Assembly (NCBI RefSeq): GCF_018446385.1
Contig: NC_055990.1
Coordinates: forward strand, 30,589,891-30,653,890
From: Zingiber officinale
Taxonomy: Eukaryota > Streptophyta > Magnoliopsida > Zingiberales > Zingiberaceae
DNA: 64,000 nucleotides
Direction: 5' to 3'
A model generated the notes under the pieces. That model was not told the origin of the DNA and ran no database searches. It saw only the letters and a list, made by a program, of their open reading frames with translations. Below, piece by piece: positions 11,236-22,000 of the stretch (position 1 is its first letter; every line of letters begins with the position of its first letter). The translations under genes were made by a program, and so were the position numbers.

Positions 11236-14016
11236 TGTCACGCCCCTAGAGGAGTCCCTGTCCGAGAAAATTTCGGCAGCATCTCCCCTGTATGGTGGAC
11301 AATCTGAAACTTTTCTACATCTCATATACCTCAGCCACAGACGGCTGGAATAATAACAGTAAATAAAATCAATCACCCTCTGACTGACACAACCACGCAG
11401 AAAGATAATACTCTGACTCGAAATCAACCCTACTCAACTACACTCGTAAAGCCCAAATCCGATTTTTCTTACCTCTTCTGCCGTCCAGGCAGGCATGTAG
11501 TAGTATAAAATCGAAGACAAATCCATCAACGAGACAAATTATATAATATCTAAGTATTCAACATCCAAATCCAAATATAGTCAAGTGAGAATCAAAAACA
11601 ATACAAACGATAGCAAATAGCTGGAGGTCTGCAGGGAACTAGCAACTGGAACTCCCTCCTGACAGCATCAACCTGAAAATAACAACAATGGAGGCGGGGT
11701 GAGTCCAACACTCAGCAGGTACAGTTGATATGCAAAGTAAAGAAATAACACCTTGCACTAATCATGCGTACAGTCTCCTGATAAAGATAAAGGTAAATAC
11801 AAACCGAAGAAGACAGGAGAGAATCTGTACTAACCAGGACCCAGTCTAAGAACAAATAGTCCGAAAGGTATAGAAGACCTGTATGCATGTCAAACATAGG
11901 TATCCAAACAATATGCAGCATATAAATGCAGCAATCACAATCACAAACAATAAATGCGTCATGCATATGATGTCAATGTCATGGTCACCCCTGACGCCAG
12001 TCAGCCAACTCACAACAAAAGTGGTACCAAGTGGGTAGGGCTGTGACGACCGTGCACTCAGCAACACTACTCCTGATGAGTGATCGAGTGGACGGGATGC
12101 TGTCGGAGTACATACATACTCCTACCCCAAATCATTAATGGGGGAGCGCAATGCTCTCATCTCCCGGTATGCTATGACAGGGAGGAATCTCTAACGTGCT
12201 ACACGCTGCGTCACACTACCCCTGAGCGGATCAATGGAGCACCGGAAGAGTCAAACTGACGTGCTACCACGCTGTGTCACGCTACCCATGAGCGTCACAA
12301 CGGAGCACCGAACAGTGATGAAAACTGGCAAAGTGCTCGATAATAATGGAGCAATCTATCGCACAGCATGCGATCATGCAAATGGTGCATGTCACTAAGC
12401 ATGGTAATATACTAAACCAACCTCTGGACATATAACAATGGGCACCATAGTGAATAAATCAAATCAAGGTATACTAATCAAATAAGGTATCAAACCTAGG
12501 TCCTGACATGGTAAGACATGGTTATATCACTACCCGTGAGCATGATAAATCAGGTACAAGATCCATAAGAGATGCAATCAAACAACCAATCAAACAGGTA
12601 ACATGTATTGGGCAGTGATTAACCGAAACAAATATGAAACACAATTAATGCAACATATTATTTTCATTACTAAGCATATCAAAGACAAATAGTCAAAAGT
12701 ACCCGCCTCCAATCGAAAAAGGTCCAAATCTGACTCCGAGATACTCGTCTCGCGTCAAAGTCCTGTGTCAAACAATAAATCTTTTTATTTAGCTACATTT
12801 CACATAAATAGCTAAATACAACCTCTAACCCTAAAATTTGGGTAAAACCCTAATCAAATATAACTCAAGTTAACTAGGGTTAGTTTTATTTAACCTTAAC
12901 ATTCTACTATTCGGGTTCAATTGAAACCTACACACGATTCCAAATTAACATATAATGCCAACACAACTAGCAAACATCTACAACAAAGTCCAAAATCCTA
13001 AATCTTACCTCAAACTCACAGCCAGATAGTTCCTACCGGAGAAGGGTTGTTTTGCTGCTGTAGACAAAAACAAGCAAACCTCACAATTGTTACGCAAAGC
13101 TTACAACTTATAAAAACTTCCACTGACAGCTACCTAGAATCACCAAATCCTTACCTTGTTGCTGTTGGATCAAGACTTGTGGCCGAATTGGGTTGTCCGC
13201 CACTAGAAGGTGACTGCCTGTTGCTTCCTCTGCTGAGACTTCACTGTAGGAGGTGGCTGAAGGAAGACACAACAGTAGAATTAGGGCACGGACGAACACA
13301 CCAAGGCTAGGGTTGCTGCTCCCAACTAAAAACCTTCTCAAACCTCTGAATTCCAGCGATCTAGGGCACAGCACCGTGGAGGAGGCCAATGCTAGGGCTT
13401 GGCACAGTGGAAGAAGTCAGCGGACGAGGGCTCGCTAGGGCAAGCGAGGAAGAGATGATCGGCTTCGGGCAGAGAAGGCGTCGGGAAGAAGTCGGCGCTA
13501 TGGCTCGGTTGCCGGCACAGAGGATCGGCCGAGGAGAGTGGCTGGCGATCGGGAAACTAGGGCTCGGCTCTGCCCTTGGTTGAAGTTGTGCACCGGGAAG
13601 GAGAGAAACGAGGGGGTCGCAAGCCCGAGAGGAGAAATCGGTCGGAGAACTAGGACTGAGGAGAATAGCTCGGCTTCACCGAGAAGAGGAGAAGATAAAG
13701 GGAGGAACCGCCGTGGCCGGCGGTTAGGGCACCGAAGGAGAGGGCGCGCGGCGGCGTCGGGGAGAAGAAGGAAAGGGGTGCGGGACGACTCGGGTTCAGC
13801 GACAAAAGCAGAGGAAAAGAAATAAAGAAATAAAAAGAAAAGGATATATATATAAAATCTTTTCCTCGCTTAAATCGGATAGCCTAAACAGGCTTTTCCG
13901 GACCCCATTCTTGTCCCCGTTAACTCGTCCATACGAGCTCCGAAACATTTCCGAAAAATTTCCAAAAATTTTGGAAAATTCTCTTATCAATATTTGCCTA
14001 TTTTCGGTATTTTACA
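11236..14016 (-). repeat. Element A right (5') LTR
   Basis: Long terminal repeat of 2781 bp matching 2786-5607. It lacks about 40 bp present in the left LTR near 2925-2985. It would hold the element promoter, transcribing leftward. Confidence 0.93.
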
Positions 14017-14341
14017 AGTTTTAACAGTGATTTTTAAAATCTGGTGTTAATGAACCAAAATAAAATATTTTAATTTTTCCACTAGCCAAAATTTGCAACA
14101 CTACACAAAGTTCCCTCCAAACCTAAACCTATATCGCGCCCCTTCCTCCGACCATCTCTCTCAGCCTAAACCTAAACCTAAACTGACCATCTCTCTCAAC
14201 CTCATCTCCCTCTTCCCCTTCCTAGATCGACGCCCCTTCCTTCTCCATCCAACCACACCGCATCTCCTCCAACTCCGGTGAGAAGAGGAGACCTTCTTCT
14301 CATTCTGTAGCTTTTCCTTCCCCATCTCCCACACATTCCCT

Positions 14342-14708
14342 TCCCCAATCCACACCCATGCCCTATCCTCTTCCTCGGCGTACCATCCTCAGCGAGGACG
14401 GCTCCGATTCGTCGCCACCGCCGCGAAGAAGAAGAAGAACCCTTGGCTCGACCCCTTCGACTGCGGAGAGGACCCCGACATCGAGTACGGATCCCTCTTC
14501 GCCGACGGAAAGCAGGAGGAGGACCCTCGCCCTCCCGACAACCCCTCCAACCCCTACGACTGCTCAAGTTTCCCATGGGATTCAACGTCGAGCTCGCCTC
14601 GCTCGCCTCCAAGGTCCGCGGCGACGTGCGCCTCTGCTGCTGCGTCATCTTCGACGGAGTCTACGAGAACCTCCTCTTCTTCCCCGTGATCCAGCTCATC
14701 AAGGATAG
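14342..14708 (+). pseudogene. Captured fragment: photosynthetic NDH subunit PnsB1 (NDF1/NDH48)-like
   Basis: In one frame the DNA reads KKKNPWLDPFDCGEDPD and GSLFADGKQEEDPRPPDNP; in another it continues LKFPMGFNVELASLASKVRGD and YENLLFFPVIQLIKDR. These look like the N-terminal mature part of PnsB1, a nuclear-encoded subunit of the chloroplast NDH complex. The change of frame near 14565 is a frameshift within the fragment. The fragment ends at 14708 where SPIRRIG-like sequence starts. Upstream (14100-14340) resembles a 5' leader plus transit-peptide region. Identification is from memory of the family; fairly confident about a plant NDH subunit, less about the exact one. Confidence 0.62.
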
Positions 14709-15051
14709 GTATTTTTCTGGTCCAGAGCAGCAAAACACGGTTTCTAGTGGCTTAGGGACCAACTCAAATACTGCAAACTTCAAGAAACACGTTGACAACA
14801 AAGATCTTATTCTTTCTTCACCAAAACCGGTAGGTTCTGGTTCAGGAAAATATTCTGTATTTGAAGATGAGAGTACGATATTGATAGCATGGGATTGTCT
14901 TTTTTCTTTGTTGAGGAAAGCTGAAGCCAACCAACAAGCATTTCAAGCATCTAATGGGGGCAGCATCATTCTACCATTCCTGATATCTGATCACCACCGA
15001 GCTGGTGTTCTTCGGCTGTTATCTTGTTTGATCATTGAAGATGTTTTTTAG
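14443..15051 (+). CDS. Chimeric ORF fusing NDH-subunit and SPIRRIG fragments
   Basis: This 202-codon open frame reads through the joint between two captured genes. Residues ~1-45 are PnsB1 DNA in the wrong frame (Arg-rich), ~46-88 are in-frame PnsB1-like sequence, and from YFSGPEQQNT on it is in-frame SPIRRIG-like sequence ending SCLIIEDVF. Fusion of captured exons is a known outcome of Pack-type transposons. Whether it is transcribed or translated cannot be seen. Its likely fate is RNA only. Confidence 0.35.
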   Translation: MARPLRLRRGPRHRVRIPLRRRKAGGGPSPSRQPLQPLRLLKFPMGFNVELASLASKVRGDVRLCCCVIFDGVYENLLFFPVIQLIKDRYFSGPEQQNTVSSGLGTNSNTANFKKHVDNKDLILSSPKPVGSGSGKYSVFEDESTILIAWDCLFSLLRKAEANQQAFQASNGGSIILPFLISDHHRAGVLRLLSCLIIEDVF

Positions 15052-15450
15052 GTATGTATTAGTATCTGATTCTTCTTAAAAGGATGAATGTTTCCAAGTG
15101 GAACTTAATTACCCTATTCTTTACAGAAGTTTGGAATATTACCCATATTGATTCTTTCATCTCATAAGTTGAAGTTTATATCTTACCAGGTTCATCCAGA
15201 AGAGCTAGGCGCACTAATTGAGATTCTCAAGAGTGATATGATAACAAGTGTTTCTGGATCTCAATACAAACTTCAAAATGATTCGAAATGTGATATGTTA
15301 GGTTCACTTTGGTGTATCCTTGGAGCAAATAATGCAGCACAACGAGTATTTGGAGATGCCACTGGATTTTCATTATTATTGACCACACTACATAACTTTC
15401 AGAGTAGTGAGCTTCCAGATGTTCTGCAATACTTTTTTTTTGTGTGTTAT
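14709..15450 (+). pseudogene. Captured fragment: SPIRRIG-type BEACH-domain protein, two exons
   Basis: Exon one (14709 to about 15051) gives FSGPEQQNTVSSGLGTNSN, STILIAWDCLFSLLRK and HRAGVLRLLSCLIIED. After a 140-bp intron, exon two (15190 to about 15430) gives VHPEELGALIEILKSDM, YKLQNDSKCDMLGSLW and RVFGDATGFSLLLTTLHNF. This is the armadillo-like region in the N-terminal half of the very large SPIRRIG protein, which works in membrane trafficking and mRNA regulation; the BEACH and WD40 parts are absent. The intron keeps a GT-like start and AG end, so capture was from genomic DNA. Confidence 0.72.
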
Positions 15451-15534
15451 GCACAATTTGTGAATTAATCTTACTTTTGGTTGGAGAATTACCTAGGATG
15501 CACTGCTCTCTTGCTGGAGACAATCAGCCCATTT

Positions 15535-15960
15535 CTTTCCCCTTGGGCTTACATGCATCAGCAAATCAGCTAGTGCTGCAACAACACCATGCTCATCCAC
15601 AATCATCTTCTTGAAGTCATGGACAGCGGAGAGGCTGAACAATGTAGCAGCTGCATTCTCCCTTGCCTCAGTAGTTAACCCATATCTCAGAACATATACT
15701 ATTAATTCCAAACAACCATTCTCCTCCATAATCTTTCTCTTGTTTTCATCATGAATAGATATGTTCAATATTGCAGTCAGGGCATTCTCTTGAGCAACTG
15801 GATTTGTAGACCGGAAAAGCCGGTAGAGAGCTGGGATTGTTCCACCCTCTGCAATGAAAGACCTATTCTCCTTCCCAGTTTTTGCCATTAATCAGAGTTC
15901 ACGGGCTGCAACAGCCTTCACTTCCTGCGAACCAGCTGATAATTGTTCTACTAGCATTAA
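15535..15960 (-). pseudogene. Captured fragment, antisense: U-box E3 ligase ARM repeats
   Basis: On the minus strand the DNA reads SAGSQEVKAVAAREL, a stop, then KTGKENRSFIAEGGTIPAL, NALTAILNISIHDENK, RENAAATLFSLSAVHDF and ADLLMHVSPRGKK. These are consecutive armadillo repeats of a plant U-box (PUB) protein, which recognises partners for ubiquitination. The U-box is not present. The fragment lies opposite to the SPIRRIG and SECRET AGENT pieces, so a plus-strand transcript of the element would be antisense to PUB mRNA. The in-frame stop near 15888 breaks it. Confidence 0.75.
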
Positions 15961-16572
15961 CACTGTGATTCAGTTAGCTTTGATTGTTGTGATTCGGTTA
16001 GCTGCTAATGATGTTGGGAGTCTGAACAAGGCCTCGATGTTTGAAGTCTTGATTGAGTTGCTTCTTTTTTCGAAGACAAATGGTTTATTGCCATTCTTCA
16101 TTGTTTTAGTAGGTCTTGTGGATGCAGGTTGATAGAGTATAAATATGAACTATTGTGACATCTTTGACTTGAGGAATCATATAATAGTTTTTGGTAGGAT
16201 GCTGTGTGGTATTGTTCTCTGCCACAAGTTATGCGCTAAAAAAGCATGGTTAATTTGTTGTTAACTGTGGATATTGTAGATTTTTGAAGTACATGATGAT
16301 TTGTTATTGACTTGCATACAAAAGAAGAGAAGTTTATTTACTATGTGTAGTTCTTGTTTGTGTGAACTCTTAATCATTTTCTATTTATTTCAGGTTCTTC
16401 ATAACATTACTGTTGCAGAATACTTTCACTGGAATATGCTACGTGATTCAATAACTCCTATTTTTCCACTGGACTGTTAATCTCTTTTTGATTTTGTGGA
16501 TAACTTTGCTGCAAACTATGCTCTGAAGAGAGTTTATTATGTCAACTATGCATTGGGGATATTTGGACGCAG
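15961..16572. other. Non-coding filler inside CACTA element 1
   Basis: Intron-like, T-rich DNA between the PUB and SECRET AGENT pieces. A short frame at 15961-16132 is not recognised. No terminal repeats or RNA gene seen. Confidence 0.4.
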
Positions 16573-17846
16573 GAAACCTTGCTGGCATCTATTATGAACA
16601 AAGTCAACTTGACATGGCAATTCTGCATTACAAGCAAGCTATCAACTGTGATTCTACCTTTATTGAAGCTTACAATAATCTGGTAAGTTGATAATGGTCT
16701 AATATGTCAAAATGTGGTATCCTTCTTGATGGTGAGCCAGGTTAGTTAATGATCGACTTTCTTGCACATTAAAAGGGGAATGCTCTCAAAGATGCTGGAC
16801 ATGCTCTCAAAGACGCTGGACATTATAGGGTGACTTTTTAATTTGGAGATTTTTATTCTCTTAAGTTTTTTTTCCTTGTTGAATAACTTCATTTTAATAA
16901 TTTTTCCCAAGTTATGCTTTGCTTTACAACCTAACCATCCACAAGCATTGTCAAGCCTTGTCAGCATATACATGGATTGGTAAGCTTTAGAAATGTTTGA
17001 TGGCAACTGTGCGGATAGTTTATTTTTGTTCCTTAATGAAACTTCTCTTCATGCAGCAACATGATGAGTGTTCCTGCATCATTCTATAAGGCAACTTTAG
17101 CAGTTACAACAGGGATATCTGCGCCCTTCAACAACTTGGCTATTATATACAAGCAACAGGTAGAGTACTATATCTGTCTTTTTCATTGCAATCATGTACT
17201 AACAACATGTTCATTGCCATCACGCCCTCGCAATCATGCTTGGTTTTTTGTCAAAAAGTTGGCTACAGCACGTTTATGTTTTAACAGGATACAGTTAGAA
17301 TGCCATCTAGACTGCTATGAGATTGAAGTGAGAAGGATCATCAGTGATGGATGGTCGTTGACCATTTAGTGTAACTACCTCTCATTTTAGTGGGGAAGCA
17401 TCTGCATTGGCTTTGACAAATACAGTTTAAAATATTTTATTGGATCAAACTTTTCTTAGGGATATGAATTCCAGTTTACTATGTGGAATTTTTGTAAAAA
17501 TCACTTCTCGCTTTTATTTCTTCCTTATTCAATCATGAGATTTTTGTCTGTTTATATTGGCAAGATACTTCTGCTAATTTTGTTAATTTGGTAGATACTA
17601 GGCAGCACCTACACAGCTACACTGCTAGTTCAACCTTTGCTTCCTGTGTGGATATTCAATCATGAGAATTGCTGGTTTATGCTAGTTCTTCGCAGACTGC
17701 TGCTGATGGTCTTGTCAATAGAGGGAACACATTTAAGGAGATTGGTAGAGTTACTGAAGCAATTCAGGATTATATACGTGCTGTGAATATCAGACCAACT
17801 ATGCCTGAAGCCCATGCAAATTTGGCTTCAGCTTGCAAAGATAGGT
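16573..17846 (+). pseudogene. Captured fragment: SECRET AGENT-like O-GlcNAc transferase TPR region, five exons
   Basis: Exon pieces in gene order: 16573-16682 (GNLAGIYYEQSQLDMAILHY), about 16775-16825 (GNALKDAGH, duplicated in tandem), about 16912-16980 (LQPNHPQAL), about 17056-17160 (FYKATLAVTTGISAPFNNLA) and about 17697-17846 (DGLVNRGNTFKEIGRVTEAI, then IRPTMPEAHANLASA). They are tetratricopeptide repeats of the plant O-linked N-acetylglucosamine transferase SEC, which modifies nuclear and cytosolic proteins. The catalytic domain is missing. Introns with GT/AG borders remain between pieces. Small changes (ALKDAGH duplicated, missing residues) show decay. Confidence 0.75.
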
Positions 17847-18410
17847 AATTTCTTCTTTGAATTTGTGCCGGTGTTGGACTATATCAGTATCTTACATCTA
17901 TGATTCTTCTTTCTATTTATTTGTGGTTGAGATAATTGATGAATGTTTCTCCTTTTAAGCATTCCAATTACTCATCTTGTTACCTGGTGCTCTTACTGCT
18001 TTTTCAACTATGATTTTTTGTCTTGATTTACTAATATATTATTTATGTGTTTTTACAGTTTACAAATCTCAAATATTCCAGAGTTGAAATTGATGAAGTA
18101 CGGTTCGAGTGGGCTGAATGTATGCTAGATTACATTTGAAGTGCGGTTCTACCTTGATGTGTTAAAAGAATGTTCTACCTTGATTTTGATATCTATTAGC
18201 TAGCTTTTGATGTAAAAAGAATGTTTGGGTATTTTATGGATACTGTTGTAAGAAGATTATTTATATAATTTGTGAATATTTGTGTATTTTATGGATATTG
18301 TTGAATGAAGAATATTTGTATAATTTGTGAATATTTGTGTATTTTTTTTATTATTGTTGGTTTTTCATTGTTTCAGAAATCAAATTTGTGCTATTAAAAA
18401 ATATACATAT

Positions 18411-18721
18411 TACATCGGTTTTCCACCGCTGCAAAACCGGTGTTATTAACTAATATTACATCGGTCATTTACTGCTGCCAAAACTGGTGTTATTAACATA
18501 CAATATTACATCGGTTTTACCCCGTTGATGAAACGGTGTCGTTAAGTGATACTACACCGGTTAATAACCGATTCGAAGACCGGTGTCGTTAAGTGATACT
18601 ACACCGGTTTTAACCCGATGTCTAAAATGACAGACTTTTAACATCGGCTTCATAGACATCGGTCGAAAATGAAATAGACACCAGTGGAAAATCGATGTCT
18701 ATGAGGGTTTTTGTTGTAGTG
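18411..18721. repeat. CACTA element 1, right subterminal and terminal repeats
   Basis: Six or more units of about 40-60 bp built on 'acatcggtttt' and 'aaaccggtgtt', ending in the inverted terminus 'gggtttttgttgtagtg'. They match the motif at the left end (2597-2785) in inverse orientation. Confidence 0.85.
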
Positions 18722-18724
18722 TTG

Positions 18725-21067
18725 CCGTTTTGAATTTCAACGGCCAGATTTGTCTCTAGGTATCCATGATACCGATTGGACGGCCCAACCTATCCTTTAG
18801 AGGTTCATAAGCTCGCGGCCGCCGCCTTCCTCCTTCAGCATTTTTTGTTTCTGATGACTTCCTCCATGTTCTTCGGCGAACTCTTTTGCTGCTCTTGCTG
18901 CTTCCGCCTCCGATGAGTCCATTACTTTCTTCTGTAGCCCTTCTCTATTCTGCCCTCTCCGACGTCCCTCCGACGAACTCTTTCATTATCTTTCGTTCCT
19001 TTTTCTTCGCTTCTTCTTGGCCCTTCTCCGTTACTTCTATGATCATGGCCAGTACCTCACAGTCCTCGATCCCGGCTTCGGGTCCTTGGTACAACAACCT
19101 GGAGTCCAGGTTCGATGAGGATGATGCTTGGACTCTGGCGAACACCTTCGAACTCCCCCTGTCTACGAGATCCATGTTCCGTTAGCCACTGATCAGCCGT
19201 CTGATCCGTCGATCCGCTGTGCTTGCTTCTTCCGGGATCAATTTATTGCCGGTCTGCGGATGCCCCTTCATCCCTTCATTGTAGATGTTTGTAAATATTT
19301 TGGTTTATCTATTTCCTAGTTAGTCCCGAACTCTTTTCACCTTTTGTGTGGGGTAATCATCTTGTTCCGCTTGCATCGCATCCCTCTGACCCCTTCCGTT
19401 TCCACTACTTTTATTACCCATAGCTTTTCGATCAGCCAGACACTTTCCTCTTGCAAGCTCGCCCTGGCCTAGTCTTTTTTGACAGGGTACCCTCTTCCAA
19501 TAAACATTGGAGAGAGTATTTCTTTTTTGTTCACTTTCCCGATCATCCACCGTTCCAAACCACTTGGCAACTTTCGTTGGGGCCTCAACCATCACTGCCC
19601 CGCTATAAGAGCACCCTGGCCTACTTACAAGCCGCCTCCATGCTGGCCGGTCAGAAGTTCAGCATTCATAAGTTACTAGAAGAAGGAGTCTTGGCGCTCT
19701 TCGGCCTTAGCCCGATCAGCCCATCCGAGCCAGTCGACTTAGGTAAACTGTTGACTCGCTCTTTTTTTCTTTATTGTCTAACTGATTTCTTTCTTTGTTT
19801 TGCAGCCGACATCATGATGAGGGCACGACTGGTTGGGCAATCGAAGCTTACTACTGCTGACATCGACAAAGTAGTGGTCGAAGTTTTGGCCGAGGGCGGG
19901 TTCCGATCAGACCATCTTCTAGAGCCATCACCGACCGATCACGGGCCCAAAGGCATTCAAGAGGCTGGTGGGGAGTCGGGTCAAGTGTTGACTGAAGGAG
20001 CGGTGATTGGTGCGTCGATCGCTGGACTTCCGGCCACTCAATCCATTCCCGAGGAGGGCTCGCTATCAGAGACGCCGCTTGAGAATACGCACAAGAGACA
20101 CCAAGTGGAGAAAGCTGCTCGCTCAGCTTCTTCAGCGGTGAGGACCACCGATCGGACGGGTGCTCCCGGACCAACATTGTCGAAGGCCGCCAATGTCTCC
20201 TCTGATCGGACACCCTCCGACCCTCTTGTCGCCCCTTCCATCGCCAGTTTGCCGCCACTATCGGGTCAGGGTCGTGTCTTAAGATCAAGCATCAATCCTG
20301 CGCCCTCTTCTTCCCGCGCTGGCCGCTCGACTTCCTCTCATTCAACCCCAACCGGTCGGAGACGCGTCACTGCAACCCTCCATCTTCCAACTGAAGAGCT
20401 TTCAGCAACGGGGGACTCGGCAGGCCAGACTGAACACCGGATCATTATTCGAGGCCAATTGCCCGAGGTGTGGGAGGATGCACGTGCCCGAGCGGTGGCC
20501 GCGCCCCCGGGTGTATTAGCGGATAGCCACACTAGGCAACTTATCGGCATGAGTTTTTCTTTCAGCTCCTGTACCAATTAATCTGGCCTTGTCTCTGATC
20601 TACTCCAATTTTTTATTTCTGCAGTTTTCGGCGGACGGCCTCGCTATGTGCTAGAGGCTCGCTTTTGTGGAGGATGAGCTAAGACGGCTGAAGGAAACTC
20701 TCGGCCAGTCGGGTACCACTCATGGCCTGAATGACACTCAGGTGGCTCAACTACAGGTCGATTTGGCCAAGAGTGAAGAGCTGCTCACTACCGAGCGGGG
20801 CAAGAGTACTGAGCAGGCCGGGTACATCGACCGACTCAAGAAGGAGATTACTACCTTCGAGAGCAAAATCATGCTCGCCACTAACCGTAAGCAAAGGGTC
20901 GTTGATGATCTGGAAAAGAAGAATGTGGAGGCACGGGCTCTTGAGCAGAAGCTGAAACAGACCGAGGACGAGCTGAAGAAGGCAGAGGACCTGCTGGCGT
21001 CCAAGTGGCAAGCCCACGAGGAAATCGATCGCGCTAGCATCAAGCGTCCACCGCCGGCTAAGGCTCT
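18725..21067 (+). mobile_element. Antisense extra ORF region of the Tat element (Transposase_28-like)
   Basis: This block lies on the strand opposite to the Tat pol. It contains frames with LRMPLHPFIVDVCKYFGLS (about 19250-19319) and, after a short disturbed stretch, ARPGLVFFDRVPSSNKHWRE (from 19454). This is the pattern of the Pfam family called putative gypsy type transposon (Transposase_28), which Tat elements carry between integrase and 3' LTR. Its function is unknown. Stops at 19317-19319 and frameshifts near 19190 and 19320-19450 show decay. It resumes directly after the CACTA target duplication. Confidence 0.6.
19451..20581 (+). pseudogene. Extra ORF of Tat element, main frame
   Basis: The 376-residue frame has a conserved N-terminal part (VPSSNKHWREYFFFVHFPDH, KSTLAYLQAASMLAGQKFS, FGLSPISPSEPVDLGKLL) and a low-complexity Ser/Thr/Ala-rich middle. 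A 63-bp stretch at 19743-19805 begins GTAAAC and ends TTTTGCAG and looks like a spliceosomal intron; it is a multiple of three without stops, so the frame reads through. The role of these proteins is not known. The 5' end is broken, so no start is proposed. Confidence 0.6.
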
Positions 21068-21071
21068 GTAA
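20667..21071 (+). pseudogene. Coiled-coil C-terminal part of Tat extra ORF
   Basis: 134 residues, almost all charged heptads (DELRRLKETLG, LEKKNVEARALEQKLKQTED), a long coiled coil. It follows the previous frame after a likely intron (acceptor 'tttctgcag' near 20625). It is cut off at 21067 by LTR-like sequence that supplies its stop codon. Confidence 0.55.
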
Positions 21072-22000
21072 CGACCCAATTTTCCCTATTTCGAGTTCTA
21101 AATGTCTTTAAAAACATTTAGAAATACTTTTAAAAATATTCTAGAGATTTTAAAGAATTTTTAGAGTATTTTTACGTAATTTTTGGAGGTCGTTTAGTAT
21201 GTTTACAAAAAGAAAGAAGTTTTGACAAAAAAAAAATGTTGAAGCTGAGACTCGAACCCAAGACCTCCGGTCGAACCCGACTTAACCGAACTCAGCCAAC
21301 CAACTGGTATGCGAGTGTTTTGTTAATCAAGTATGAAGTAAGATATATATAAGTTATAGTTGATAACAAAACCCTAGATTTAAAAGAGAACTTAAGTGTT
21401 TTCCCGAACCCAAAAACCTATTCCCTCTTTCTCTTCTCTCTCGCGACGACGGCTCGGGCGAAATCCCAACGAGAAGACTTAGGGCACGTCTCCTTCCGGC
21501 GGCCGACGAAGTTTTGTTCGGTGAACCTTGTGGATTCGAGCTCCTCTCGCCAAGGAGAACAAGAAGATAGGAAGAGATCACTGGGATCTTCATCTCACCC
21601 GAAACCCTAGAAGCATTAGAAGCCGATTTCGGTTGTAAGTTCAAGCAAACCGCGGTAAGTACTACTCACCTGTGGTAGGAGTTGCTCCGAATCTTTGGAT
21701 TTCGTTTCCTTGTTTTCGGATTGTAGTTCTTCTTGTTTTTGAATCTACCGTGAGTTTCCCTGTTTGGGTGATTGCTGCGGTGAACCTTGGATAAGTGGTT
21801 TTCCTTGTTTCCCTTGAAGTTGAAGCATGCTGTACTGATTTTTCTGTTTGTGCTTACTGCCGTGAGTTAGATTTTCTGAGGCATGTAGTAAGAGTAGTTT
21901 CGGGGTTGTATTTTCACTCCTTACCATCCACAACATGCTCCCTTGTTCGGATTTTTCTGTGCAGAATGGGTGCTAGGGGTTTAGCCGTTTAGTTAACAAG
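21068..22000 (+). mobile_element. Probable truncated LTR beginning TGTAACGACCC
   Basis: The sequence begins abruptly inside the preceding frame with TGTAACGACCCAATTTTCCC, a typical plant gypsy LTR start. It continues through an AT-rich part, a TATA-like 'agatatatataagtta' (about 21340), and a GC-rich transcribed-leader-like part with 'aaaccctag'. No matching LTR end (an ...ACA terminus followed by a GGCTC duplication) was found, so the right border is unknown and the end given is approximate. Small ORFs here are not convincing. Confidence 0.4.

Larger units (their letters stand above)
2786..14016 (-). mobile_element. Element A: full-length chromovirus (Ty3/gypsy, Tekay-like) with both LTRs
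   Basis: The two LTRs are 2786-5607 and 11236-14016, both starting TGT[T/C]ACGCCCC and ending TTTTACA on the plus strand. The host duplication AGTTT is perfect (2781-2785 and 14017-14021). The coding strand is minus. A primer-binding site complementary to initiator Met-tRNA lies next to the right LTR and a polypurine tract next to the left LTR. Domain order on the minus strand is gag, protease, RT, RNase H, integrase, chromodomain, which is the Ty3/gypsy chromovirus order. The LTRs are highly similar by eye apart from a roughly 40-bp indel near 2925-2985 versus 11375, suggesting a recent insertion, yet the middle of pol is badly frameshifted. It sits inside CACTA element 1. Confidence 0.93.
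2597..18721. mobile_element. Pack-CACTA element 1 (gene-fragment-carrying, non-autonomous)
   Basis: The left end is CACTACAAGAAAAACCC at 2597; the right end, read in reverse, is CACTACAACAAAAACCC, ending at 18721. A 3-bp duplication TTG flanks both sides (2594-2596 and 18722-18724), as known for CACTA (En/Spm) transposons. Both ends carry subterminal repeats of a 'catcggt' motif in direct and inverted orientation. Without the retrotransposon at 2786-14016 the element is about 4.9 kb. It has no recognisable transposase. Its interior is host-gene pieces: PnsB1-like (14342-14708), SPIRRIG (14709-15450), U-box ARM (15535-15960, antisense) and SECRET AGENT (16573-17846). Introns are retained, pointing to DNA-level capture. 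Confidence 0.9.

Noticed and set aside
14161..14185. 'cctaaacctaaacctaaact' telomere-like repeat
   Set aside because: Only three imperfect units inside a captured 5' leader; not an interstitial telomere array.
14202..14648. 148-residue minus-strand ORF
   Set aside because: Antisense shadow of the captured NDH-subunit fragment, low-complexity Arg/Gly/Ser.
21640..21680. Possible left end of CACTA element 2 near 'gtaagtactactcacc'
   Set aside because: Does not fit CACTACAAGAAAA and has no TTG before it.
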